A DNA stretch of 64,000 nucleotides from Lishizhenia sp965656535 (lineage in GTDB: Bacteria; Bacteroidota; Bacteroidia; Flavobacteriales_D; Crocinitomicaceae). The DNA lies in assembly GCA_965656535.1 (NCBI GenBank), contig CBFHKX010000005.1, forward strand, positions 147,438 through 211,437. Reading direction: 5' to 3'. Positions 1-7,573 of the stretch are shown here, in pieces. A program made the position numbers and the translations under genes. Position 1 is the first letter of the stretch. Each line of letters starts with the position of its first letter. The notes beneath the pieces are model-generated. The model ran no database searches. It was not told where the DNA came from and was given only the letters and a program-made list of their open reading frames with translations.

Positions 1-754
1 TACTCAAAGAGATACCAAAGTTCATCCCTTTTTGATGGGTTTCTGGCAAGGCTTTACTGTGGTGCCAAATATGCATTTTAGGATTGTTTAAAATGTACCT
101 GAATAATCCATAGTCCCACCCCACATTAGCATGATTAAGGTGCCCAATTAATATAGAAATTGCGTAAATTATGAATGCATATTCTAGCTTAAACCCAAAA
201 ATGAGAGAAAGAAAAATATAGAGTGTAGATTTATAAAAAACATTCTCCATAAAATGAAATCTAAAATGCGCTGCAAATCCCATTTGCTTAACAGAATGAT
301 GTACCTTATGAAATTTCCATAGCCATGGAATACGGTGCAGTGCATTATGCACAGTCCATTGAATAAAATCTGCTAAAATAAAATACAACAATAATTGCCA
401 ACCCCAATGCCAGCCTGAAAGATCAAGGAGTGTTGTCTCTTGCACTCCTAAATAGATGAAAGTATCCTTTAAGAGCACAGATGTTACTTCGCTTAGGGCT
501 ATAAAAAAAAGTAGATTAACAATAAAGAAATTGAAAAACATATAAAACGCATCTAACCAAAAATCTTTTCTAATTACCTTTTGGTCTTTTCTCCATGGTT
601 TATACATTTCTAATAACCAAACCAATAAGGAAACAATTATAAGGTAATAAAAATAATTTAAGTCTCCATTAAAAATAGGTTGAACAATACTTTTCCAAAA
701 GTAGTTTGCATAATTGGTATATGCCTTTTCTATTATTTCCCAATAGTTACTCAT
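1..754 (-). CDS. Fatty acid hydroxylase / sterol desaturase family protein, partial (3' end outside window)
   Basis: Integral-membrane di-iron oxygenase family that hydroxylates or desaturates lipid substrates; the substrate cannot be told from sequence. Reading the minus strand from an ATG at 754 gives 251 codons with no stop before the window edge, so the C-terminus is missing. The histidine clusters of the family are present in order: HNALHR, HKVHH, HLNHAN and HIWHH, with hydrophobic stretches between them. The start overlaps by 8 bases the stop that the rhodanese gene upstream would use in its restored frame, so the two were probably translationally coupled. Family call is firm; physiological role is inference. 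Confidence 0.85.
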   Translation of the reverse strand, partial: MSNYWEIIEKAYTNYANYFWKSIVQPIFNGDLNYFYYLIIVSLLVWLLEMYKPWRKDQKVIRKDFWLDAFYMFFNFFIVNLLFFIALSEVTSVLLKDTFIYLGVQETTLLDLSGWHWGWQLLLYFILADFIQWTVHNALHRIPWLWKFHKVHHSVKQMGFAAHFRFHFMENVFYKSTLYIFLSLIFGFKLEYAFIIYAISILIGHLNHANVGWDYGLFRYILNNPKMHIWHHSKALPETHQKGMNFGISLS

Positions 755-1042
755 GATATTTTCTCATTTTATTAATTGAGCCTCCATTATACGCTTCAAT
801 CCCTGCTTTTTGTAATACCTTTTTAGCTATTCCTGAGCGCACACCCGAAAGCAGACACACACAAAGGGCTTATCAATTTCGATGAGCTCTTCTATTCTAT
901 TTTTAAGTTCTGGTAAAGGAATTAATACTGAGCCAGAAACTGTATCTTTAGCTGTTTCATCAGCATTACGAACATCTAACAAAAGTGCTCCTTTTGTAAA
1001 TAACTCTTTGAAATATGTTCGATTAAAAAGGGATGAAATCAT
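747..1042 (-). pseudogene. Rhodanese-like domain protein, frameshifted in the active-site loop
   Basis: Single-domain rhodanese (sulfurtransferase fold). The open frame from 1042 runs 71 codons and stops just after the catalytic region. The next 33 codons of a normal rhodanese continue in another frame, beginning SGVRSGIAKK and ending KMRKYHE at a TAA at 747-749. Restoring one base in the TTT of TGC-TTT-CGG (positions 848-850) gives a 98-residue protein with a regular C-x-S-G-V-R loop. Both halves look well conserved, so this is either a recent inactivating deletion or a sequencing error in a short homopolymer. A -1 slip at TTT would also restore the frame, but the site is not a classical slippery heptamer. 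Confidence 0.8.
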
Positions 1043-1119
1043 AGTACAAATTTAGTCGAAATCTACCTAACATACTTACACTTTTAGTCGATTATTTAAA
1101 TATTTACTACAATTATTCG

Positions 1120-1127
1120 TAGTTTTG
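1120..1127 (+). promoter_or_regulatory. Candidate -7 box (TAGTTTTG)
   Basis: Matches the Bacteroidota -7 consensus TAnnTTTG 22 bases before the ATG at 1149. No TTG -33 element at proper distance was found. The box overlaps the in-frame TTG at 1125, which argues against that codon as the start of the M48 peptidase. Confidence 0.35.
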
Positions 1128-1148
1128 GTACCTAAGCCTGCTTTTAAT

Positions 1149-3386
1149 ATGTTCAGAACATTTACTTTTTTATTCAGTCTTTTACCCTTTTTATGTTTTA
1201 ATCAAGTTGACTTTGATAACTACCAACCTATACAATCGAAAGGGGAAACTCCCGAACTTTTTTCTTCTCATATTTTAGACAAAATAGAGGTAGAATTAAA
1301 AAACGACTACGATTTATCCAAAAAAGAGAAAAAAGATTTTGTTACCCAACGCAGTTATGCGTTAGATTCATTGCTCCATTCCGGATATGTAATTTACGGA
1401 GATGAATTAAGTACATATATTCAAGACCTTGCTCAGGTTCTTTTAAAAGACGAGCCTGAACTGTTTTCAGAACTTAACTTTTTCGTGTTAAAGTCCAACA
1501 TATCCAATGCTTTTATAACTCCAAACGGCAGTATATTTTTCACCTCAGGATTAATAGCACAAATGGTTTCTGAAAGCGATGTAGCCTTTGTTCTCGCACA
1601 TGAAATTAGTCACTACACAGAAAAGCACAACCTAAAAGCGTACAAAAATTACAAAGAAGTCTTAAACAACGGAAGAGATGTAAACAAACAAATTAAAAGT
1701 TTAAGTACGTATAGCAAAGAGAATGAGTTTGAAGCCGATGAAATTGGAATTTTACGCTATTTAAAAGCAGGCTATAAAAAGGAAAACTTAAATAGAGTAT
1801 TTGACATTCTAAAGTATTCACATTTACCAATTGATGAAATTAAGGTAGAAAAATCTTTAATCGCGGGAGACCTCGCCTTTATTCCTGACAGTTACTTTGT
1901 TCAAACTAAATTTAACATAGACACTAAAGAGAATTATGACGATGAATACCAAACACACCCTAACATAGAAAAAAGAAAAAACCATGTTAAAACAGTGCAA
2001 AAAGAAAGCATAAATTTAGATGGAAATACCGATTTCCTTCTGGGTGAAGAGCGATTTAAAGAGATTAGGAAAATTGCTCGTTTCGAACGAATAAGAAACT
2101 GGCTATACGTTAAAAAATACGCACGCTGCATTTACGAGATAGAAATACTACAGCAATACTATGGAAATAGTAAATACCTTACAATTTCTAACGCACAAGC
2201 ATGGTATGGATTGCAGATTGCAGCCGAACAAAATAAATTAACTGATTGCTATACTAAACCTCAAAAAACCGAAGGTAAAATAAGAGTTTTAAACCAAGTT
2301 TTTGAAAATCTTACACCGACCGAAGTAATCGTTTTAGGCTTACGAAACATTACAGATGCCTTAGGAAAGTATCCAAACAATGAATATTTAATCGACCTAC
2401 ATCAAAAAGCATTAGTAAAACTAATAAACAATGACTTTAACTTAACGGACTATTCTTCTAGAACTTTTCAAGAAGAAGCTGCTTTGCTCGAAGAAATTAA
2501 AAATGATAGTACAAATATGTACAACGAACAAATTATTGATTTGAATAGCGAAGCCTACAAAAAGCTTAGTAAATATGAGAAAATTAAAATAAAGGAAAGA
2601 ATTAACAACGCGTCTAACAAGTCAAGCCAACTTTTTAAAACAAACCAGAAGATTGATACAGCCAAGTATCATTTTTATGCATTGAGTGATTTAGTTAAAA
2701 GTGGAGCATTAGAGCGCTGTTATAAAAAATCAAAAGAAAACAAACAAGAGAATCCAAATACAGATTTAAAGAAGGAGAAAAGAGAAAAAGTAGCAGATGT
2801 AAATTCTGTAGCTATAGTAGAACCATTTATATATGCAGATAAATCTAGACTTTTTGGACACAGTGAGAAACAAATAGATAAAATCTTAGAGATGGAATCT
2901 AAGTTTGCAGCAGCCCTAAATCGTTACCAAAAATCTATGCCAACGGAAATTAAGCAATTTACCAAAGCAGGTGGCGGAACAATAAATGCAGAAGCATTTA
3001 ACTATAAATCTGCATTATTACGCATGCTTTACCAACAATTTGGAGAAGAAAAGAAAGAAATTCTTGTAACGGATTACGAACTTTTTTACACATTAAGCAG
3101 TGTCCATAATACAGACTACATAATTTTTCCATATTTAAAATATAATAAAAACAGATCCGCTTTCTTAGGTATTCCGTTTTTGTGTGCTTATCCGATCGCT
3201 CCCTTAATCATTAAAGTAATGATAGACATTTACCAAACTACAACCATTGGATATGTAGTTTACGATACAAAATCAAATCGCTTTTTAATAGAAGATACAA
3301 TAGATTACAATGGAAAACTAAGGAAAATGAAAATTCAGGCTAAGCTGTATGAACTAATTAAAACACTTGAGTACAATGCATTTTAA
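1149..3386 (+). CDS. Secreted M48 family zinc metallopeptidase with tetratricopeptide-like and C-terminal extension (copy 1)
   Basis: Predicted exported zinc peptidase of about 745 residues. An N-terminal signal peptide (MFRTFTFLFSLLPFLCF) leads into an M48 domain with HEISH at about residues 151-155 and a third zinc ligand in the downstream motif EFEADE near residue 195. After the peptidase part (about 60-300) comes a mostly helical region and a C-terminal region with a hydrophobic patch (about 675-705). The ATG at 1149 is preferred to the in-frame TTG at 1125 because it directly begins the signal peptide and the TTG lies in a candidate promoter. It overlaps the next gene by 11 bases. Copy 2 at 4351-6630 is a clear paralog, sharing for example the motif KKLSKYEKIK. 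Substrate unknown. Confidence 0.8.
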   Translation: MFRTFTFLFSLLPFLCFNQVDFDNYQPIQSKGETPELFSSHILDKIEVELKNDYDLSKKEKKDFVTQRSYALDSLLHSGYVIYGDELSTYIQDLAQVLLKDEPELFSELNFFVLKSNISNAFITPNGSIFFTSGLIAQMVSESDVAFVLAHEISHYTEKHNLKAYKNYKEVLNNGRDVNKQIKSLSTYSKENEFEADEIGILRYLKAGYKKENLNRVFDILKYSHLPIDEIKVEKSLIAGDLAFIPDSYFVQTKFNIDTKENYDDEYQTHPNIEKRKNHVKTVQKESINLDGNTDFLLGEERFKEIRKIARFERIRNWLYVKKYARCIYEIEILQQYYGNSKYLTISNAQAWYGLQIAAEQNKLTDCYTKPQKTEGKIRVLNQVFENLTPTEVIVLGLRNITDALGKYPNNEYLIDLHQKALVKLINNDFNLTDYSSRTFQEEAALLEEIKNDSTNMYNEQIIDLNSEAYKKLSKYEKIKIKERINNASNKSSQLFKTNQKIDTAKYHFYALSDLVKSGALERCYKKSKENKQENPNTDLKKEKREKVADVNSVAIVEPFIYADKSRLFGHSEKQIDKILEMESKFAAALNRYQKSMPTEIKQFTKAGGGTINAEAFNYKSALLRMLYQQFGEEKKEILVTDYELFYTLSSVHNTDYIIFPYLKYNKNRSAFLGIPFLCAYPIAPLIIKVMIDIYQTTTIGYVVYDTKSNRFLIEDTIDYNGKLRKMKIQAKLYELIKTLEYNAF

Positions 3387-4272
3387 TAAAAAACATATTC
3401 TGCTTTTAATTCTTATCTCTTTATTTCATCTAACTAGTACGGCGCAACTATACGGTTATTTTGGGAGAAACAATGGAATCGCAATAAAAACCCAAATCAG
3501 TGCCCATATGATTGGCTTACTAAATGGTTCGTCTATAATTGTTGGGGAAGAACCAGATAAATTAACAGAACGGATTGCAAATAATTACCGAGCATCAAAT
3601 ATAAAACACGGATTTGGATTTGAATATTTTAGAATACTATCTAATCGCTTAAAAATTGGAGGAGGATTTACAACATACGACTTTAATGTTTTTCATCCTT
3701 CAGGTTTTTTTAATACAAGCTCTAAATTTCACCTTCCACAAAATGCTAATTTATCTAGTAGCTACCGAGTTCTAGACCTTAGTATGATCCGAGCAAAAAG
3801 ACAATATATCGAACTGTTTACAGAGTTTTCTGCAAATAAAAATCAAAATGTAGCTTTTAGCCTAACCCACCGATTAGGAATAAGACTAGGACAAAGTTTA
3901 ATTTTATCAGAATCTACAGTCGTTCAATATCGTGTAGAAGATTTTTTCAATAATAACTCTGAGATTGAATATAGAGAAACTCCTATGAATTTAGTCGTAA
4001 ATTCGGATGAAGTTAATTTGAATCACATTCAGCTACTTTATGCAATTGCCGGACAAATTATGATTAACAAATCACTAGCTCTAAGAACTGCCTTAAATAT
4101 TAACATTGGCCCAAACTTTATAACCCGCGACTATTTTTTTAAAAACTATAAAGGAAATGAAAACAGTAGCAATTCACTACTGTTTCATCCAGATGAATTT
4201 AAACACATGGTAAACTATCAACTTTTTAGTAATTTCTTAACGTTAGACATAGGATTAAACTATGCTTTTTAA
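3376..4272 (+). CDS. Predicted outer-membrane beta-barrel-like protein, partner of the M48 peptidase (copy 1)
   Basis: Secreted protein of 298 residues, family not recognised. It has a signal peptide (about 1-23, ending STAQ) and then alternating short strands rich in aromatic and glycine residues, typical of small outer-membrane barrels, and it ends in the aromatic C-terminus YAF. The ATG at 3376 lies inside the last codons of the upstream peptidase gene, so translation is probably coupled; the in-frame TTG at 3367 is less likely. A paralog lies at 6637-7479 behind the second M48 gene; both share GYFG after the signal peptide, a barrel-like middle and an INxGP motif near the C-terminus. The function is inferred only from gene pairing. 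Confidence 0.6.
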   Translation: MHFNKKHILLLILISLFHLTSTAQLYGYFGRNNGIAIKTQISAHMIGLLNGSSIIVGEEPDKLTERIANNYRASNIKHGFGFEYFRILSNRLKIGGGFTTYDFNVFHPSGFFNTSSKFHLPQNANLSSSYRVLDLSMIRAKRQYIELFTEFSANKNQNVAFSLTHRLGIRLGQSLILSESTVVQYRVEDFFNNNSEIEYRETPMNLVVNSDEVNLNHIQLLYAIAGQIMINKSLALRTALNINIGPNFITRDYFFKNYKGNENSSNSLLFHPDEFKHMVNYQLFSNFLTLDIGLNYAF

Positions 4273-4294
4273 CCCGGGCAAATTAGTTCTACAG

Positions 4295-4323
4295 TTGCAT
4301 TCCTTTCTATATTTCTATATTTG
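4295..4323 (+). promoter_or_regulatory. Promoter TTG-N18-TATATTTG
   Basis: TTG at 4295-4297 and TATATTTG at 4316-4323 fit the Bacteroidota sigma-factor consensus TTG-N17-23-TAnnTTTG. It lies 28 bases before the ATG at 4351 and overlaps the in-frame TTG at 4321, fixing the ATG as the likely start. It means the second peptidase/barrel pair can be transcribed on its own. Confidence 0.65.
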
Positions 4324-4350
4324 TTGCCATATATTAACCAAAATTCAATT

Positions 4351-6630
4351 ATGAATAAACTATTTAGTGTTGTTCTTACTCTTGTTTCAGCTGTTTCTAT
4401 AGCCCAAACTGACTTCAACAACTATCAAACTATCCAGTCACAAGGAGAGCTTCCTGACGACTTTTCAATTTCTTTACAAGAACGCCTAGAGAAAGAAATG
4501 CAGATTGAATACGATATGTCTGCCAGAGAAAAGACATATTTCGTAGAAAACAAATCAGTAGCAATTGATAATCTTTTGCATTCTGGATTAGTGCTTTTTG
4601 GAGATCCTTTAACAAAATATGTAGAAGATGTAGCTGCCAAAGTTTTGGTAAATACACCAGAACTAATGTCTGAGCTTACTTTTTTCACACTTCGTTCCAA
4701 TGCAACAAATGCTTTTGTAACCGGAGAAGGAATGGTATTTGTAACAATCGGTTTACTTTCTCAAATTGTTTCAGAAAGCGATTTAGCAATGGTTTTGTCG
4801 CATGAAATTGCACACTTTGAAGAAAATCATATTCTACAATCTTTTGAGAACGTAGTTACCATTGGTAAAAACAGAAGAATTAAGTTTGATGAAAAGATTG
4901 AGCAACTTAGTGAATATTCTAAAAACCACGAGTTAGAAGCAGATGAATTAGGAATTATACGCTACTTGAATGCTGGGTACCCTAGACAAAACGTAAAACA
5001 AGTTTTTGATATTTTAATGTACTCACATCTACCAATAGATGAACTTACCATTACTGAAGAAATGTTAGCTGGAGATTTAGCCTATATCCCTGTTGAATTT
5101 TTCCCTAAAGACAACAATCCAATCAAAGTAGATGAGGATTATGATGACAGTAAGAGCTCACATCCAAATATCAAAAACAGAAAAGAAAATGCACAAAGTA
5201 TTCTAGACAAAGAAACATCTGCAGGTGGAGATGTAGCATTTAAGCTGGGTGAAGACAGGTTTAACGATATGCGCGACATTGCACGTTTCGAACGTGTCCA
5301 AAACTGGTTGTACGCAAATGATTACGTTAATTGTTTATATGAAATCGCGGTTTTAGAAAGACAATATCCAAACAATAAACATTTAGAATTGTGTAAAGCA
5401 CAAGCATGGTGTGGACTATCAGTATACAGTGCTGAAAACGAACTGAATGAATGTTTCCAAAAACCGGAAAAAGTAGAAGGTGAAAGTTACACAATCCATT
5501 ATGTATTTAATGAGTTACAAAATGAGGATGTACGTGTTTTAGCCCTTAGAAATATAGTTGACATTAAGAGAGAACTTCCAAATAATCAAGAGATTATTGA
5601 AATGGAACGTATTGCTGTAAGACAATTACTGAAGAAAAACGCAGAATGGGAAGACTTTTCTGAGTTAACGTTTGAAGAAGCAATAGAAAAAGTAAGTACA
5701 GTAAGTTCAGCAGACAGTTCTGATAACAACTCCGAGAAAGGAATTATTGACGAAAATAGTGAAGAATGGAAAAAGCTTTCTAAATACGAAAAGATTAAGT
5801 TAAAAGAACAAGCTACAGGAACTATTAATTCTGACACAGAATTGAAAGTAAAAGCAGAAATTGATTCTACGAACTTTAGGTTTTATGCCTTGTCTGACTA
5901 TGTTGGGAACAGCGATATCCTAAAAGAAGAAACAGAACGCTTTAAAACTAAGGAAAAAGAAGAAGAAGCACTAGAAGAAGAGTTAGATCAACTATCCAAA
6001 AGAGAGTATAGAAAGCGAATTAAGGAAGAAGAAGCCAAAGAATTACATCTTGGACTAGAATCCATCGTATTTGTAGAACCTTTAGCAGCGGAATATACAA
6101 ATAAAGGGTTTGACCCTGTTAAAAGTGCTGATTTACAGCTTAAATTTGTAGAAGCCATAGACAAAAGTGCAGAACAACAAGGGATGAATGCAGCTCAATT
6201 GAGTAAGTACAAAATGTCAGATTTAGGTACAGACGGATATAATCAAAGGGCAGCACTGCAACGCTATATTAACCAATTTTCTAACATTGAATCTGAAGAT
6301 ATTTTTGTTGCCGACTATGAAATTATAAATCAAATTACTGAGCAATATAATACAGAAAATGTGGTGTTTTCATTAATTGAACATAGCTTTGAACCTGATT
6401 TGAACTACCTTACTATGTTTGCATTTATCTATTTTCCTCCAGCAATTTTATTTTACATTCCGGCCAAACTAGCGTTAGCACACAATGTAAACATGTCGGT
6501 TTTAGTTTTCAATGCAAAAAAAGGAGCAATTGAAACTTATACAAATTACTATTTCCAAATAAAGCCAACTAAAACGGCAATTGAATTGCATATGTATGAT
6601 TTATTAATGCAATTAAGTACTCCTAAATAA
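4351..6630 (+). CDS. Secreted M48 family zinc metallopeptidase with C-terminal extension (copy 2)
   Basis: Paralog of the gene at 1149-3386, 759 residues from the ATG. Signal peptide MNKLFSVVLTLVSAVSIAQ, HEIAH zinc motif at 151-155 (same position as in copy 1) and the third ligand in ELEADE near 195. The middle region is strongly charged, with an acidic/lysine-rich, probably coiled segment around residues 530-575. The C-terminal part has a hydrophobic stretch (about 695-715) that could insert in or lie on a membrane. Both zinc sites are intact, so neither copy looks inactive. Six bases separate it from the following barrel gene. The natural substrate is not known; a role in envelope protein turnover is inference. 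Confidence 0.8.
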   Translation: MNKLFSVVLTLVSAVSIAQTDFNNYQTIQSQGELPDDFSISLQERLEKEMQIEYDMSAREKTYFVENKSVAIDNLLHSGLVLFGDPLTKYVEDVAAKVLVNTPELMSELTFFTLRSNATNAFVTGEGMVFVTIGLLSQIVSESDLAMVLSHEIAHFEENHILQSFENVVTIGKNRRIKFDEKIEQLSEYSKNHELEADELGIIRYLNAGYPRQNVKQVFDILMYSHLPIDELTITEEMLAGDLAYIPVEFFPKDNNPIKVDEDYDDSKSSHPNIKNRKENAQSILDKETSAGGDVAFKLGEDRFNDMRDIARFERVQNWLYANDYVNCLYEIAVLERQYPNNKHLELCKAQAWCGLSVYSAENELNECFQKPEKVEGESYTIHYVFNELQNEDVRVLALRNIVDIKRELPNNQEIIEMERIAVRQLLKKNAEWEDFSELTFEEAIEKVSTVSSADSSDNNSEKGIIDENSEEWKKLSKYEKIKLKEQATGTINSDTELKVKAEIDSTNFRFYALSDYVGNSDILKEETERFKTKEKEEEALEEELDQLSKREYRKRIKEEEAKELHLGLESIVFVEPLAAEYTNKGFDPVKSADLQLKFVEAIDKSAEQQGMNAAQLSKYKMSDLGTDGYNQRAALQRYINQFSNIESEDIFVADYEIINQITEQYNTENVVFSLIEHSFEPDLNYLTMFAFIYFPPAILFYIPAKLALAHNVNMSVLVFNAKKGAIETYTNYYFQIKPTKTAIELHMYDLLMQLSTPK

Positions 6631-6636
6631 AATATT

Positions 6637-7479
6637 ATGTTAAGATTAATAATTATACTCCTCGTAATTACAAGTAGCGTAACGTTAGCGCAAAACCCAG
6701 GATATTTCGGAAAATATAATGTTTTTACATTTAAATATCTTCCTGGATTAGACTACTCTACTGAAGGTAGAAGAGCAATATCTGTAGATGAAGAGGTTTC
6801 CATTTCAGAATTTGGTTTTTTAAAAGATACCGATGAAAGTGGTATTGTTACAAAGACCTTTAATTTAGAACACATGTTTCAAATTGGATATGCAAGATTA
6901 ATAAAACGAAACATAGCTGTTGGAGCAAATATAGGATATACACGTTTAAACCTTGGACAGCCAAATAAATATAGTAACCAGAATAATCTTAGAGGAATTG
7001 AAAGTCTACAAGCAAACACTTTTTCTTTCGAAGGTTACATCGAGTTTGCGCCAAATAAAGCAATCCTGATGTCGAGCATCTCTCATAAATTTGGACTAAG
7101 ATACGTTGGCGGAAGTTTAAGAGATAAAGATTATTTAGGTAGACGACAACTATTTGGCGGAACGTACGAAACATTTGAATTTCCTTTAGAGCAAATTACA
7201 ACTGTAGAAGATGTTCAGCTTACCGGGTTACAATTTATTTACGGAATAACCTTGCATAAGCCTTTAACCGATTTCATGGTTTTACAATATGGGTTTAACA
7301 TTAACTTAGGTCCAAGCTTAATTTCGAAAAACAATAGATTAAATAATTATCAAGGAGAATTATCTAATGAACCAAATCCACCGCATATAATTGATCCAAA
7401 CTTCATCAATTTTATGTTCGATAGAGCTTTGTTTACCAATTTAGTAAATGCAGATATTAGTTTAATATTTCCGTTTTAA
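6637..7479 (+). CDS. Predicted outer-membrane beta-barrel-like protein, partner of the M48 peptidase (copy 2)
   Basis: 280-residue secreted protein with signal peptide MLRLIIILLVITSSVTLAQ followed by NPGYFGKYN, which matches GYFGRNN at the same place in copy 1. Alternating aromatic/hydrophilic strands and the C-terminus LIFPF suggest an outer-membrane barrel. It is homologous to the product of 3376-4272 along most of its length, for example GFNINLGPSLI here against ALNINIGPNFI there. It is the last gene of the second module and is followed by a strong hairpin terminator. The family is not recognised by name; function unknown. Confidence 0.6.
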   Translation: MLRLIIILLVITSSVTLAQNPGYFGKYNVFTFKYLPGLDYSTEGRRAISVDEEVSISEFGFLKDTDESGIVTKTFNLEHMFQIGYARLIKRNIAVGANIGYTRLNLGQPNKYSNQNNLRGIESLQANTFSFEGYIEFAPNKAILMSSISHKFGLRYVGGSLRDKDYLGRRQLFGGTYETFEFPLEQITTVEDVQLTGLQFIYGITLHKPLTDFMVLQYGFNINLGPSLISKNNRLNNYQGELSNEPNPPHIIDPNFINFMFDRALFTNLVNADISLIFPF

Positions 7480-7491
7480 TTTAACTCTTTT

Positions 7492-7527
7492 AAAAAAAGC
7501 ATGGAACACAGTTTCATGCTTTTTTTT
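7492..7527 (+). terminator. Rho-independent terminator
   Basis: A 12-bp stem pairs AAAAAAAGCATG with CATGCTTTTTTT around an 11-base loop and runs into eight Ts. It closes the M48/barrel region. Confidence 0.85.
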
Positions 7528-7573
7528 GTTGTATTTCTCAGTAATGCTTAACAAACTGTTTAACTTAGTAAGC

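Noticed and set aside
848..856. Programmed -1 frameshift signal in the rhodanese gene
   Set aside because: A slip at TTT would restore the frame, but no X-XXY-YYZ heptamer or downstream pseudoknot is evident, so a deletion or read error is more likely.
1125..1148. In-frame TTG start upstream of the first M48 gene
   Set aside because: It falls inside a candidate -7 box and would put eight polar residues before a good signal peptide; the ATG at 1149 fits better.
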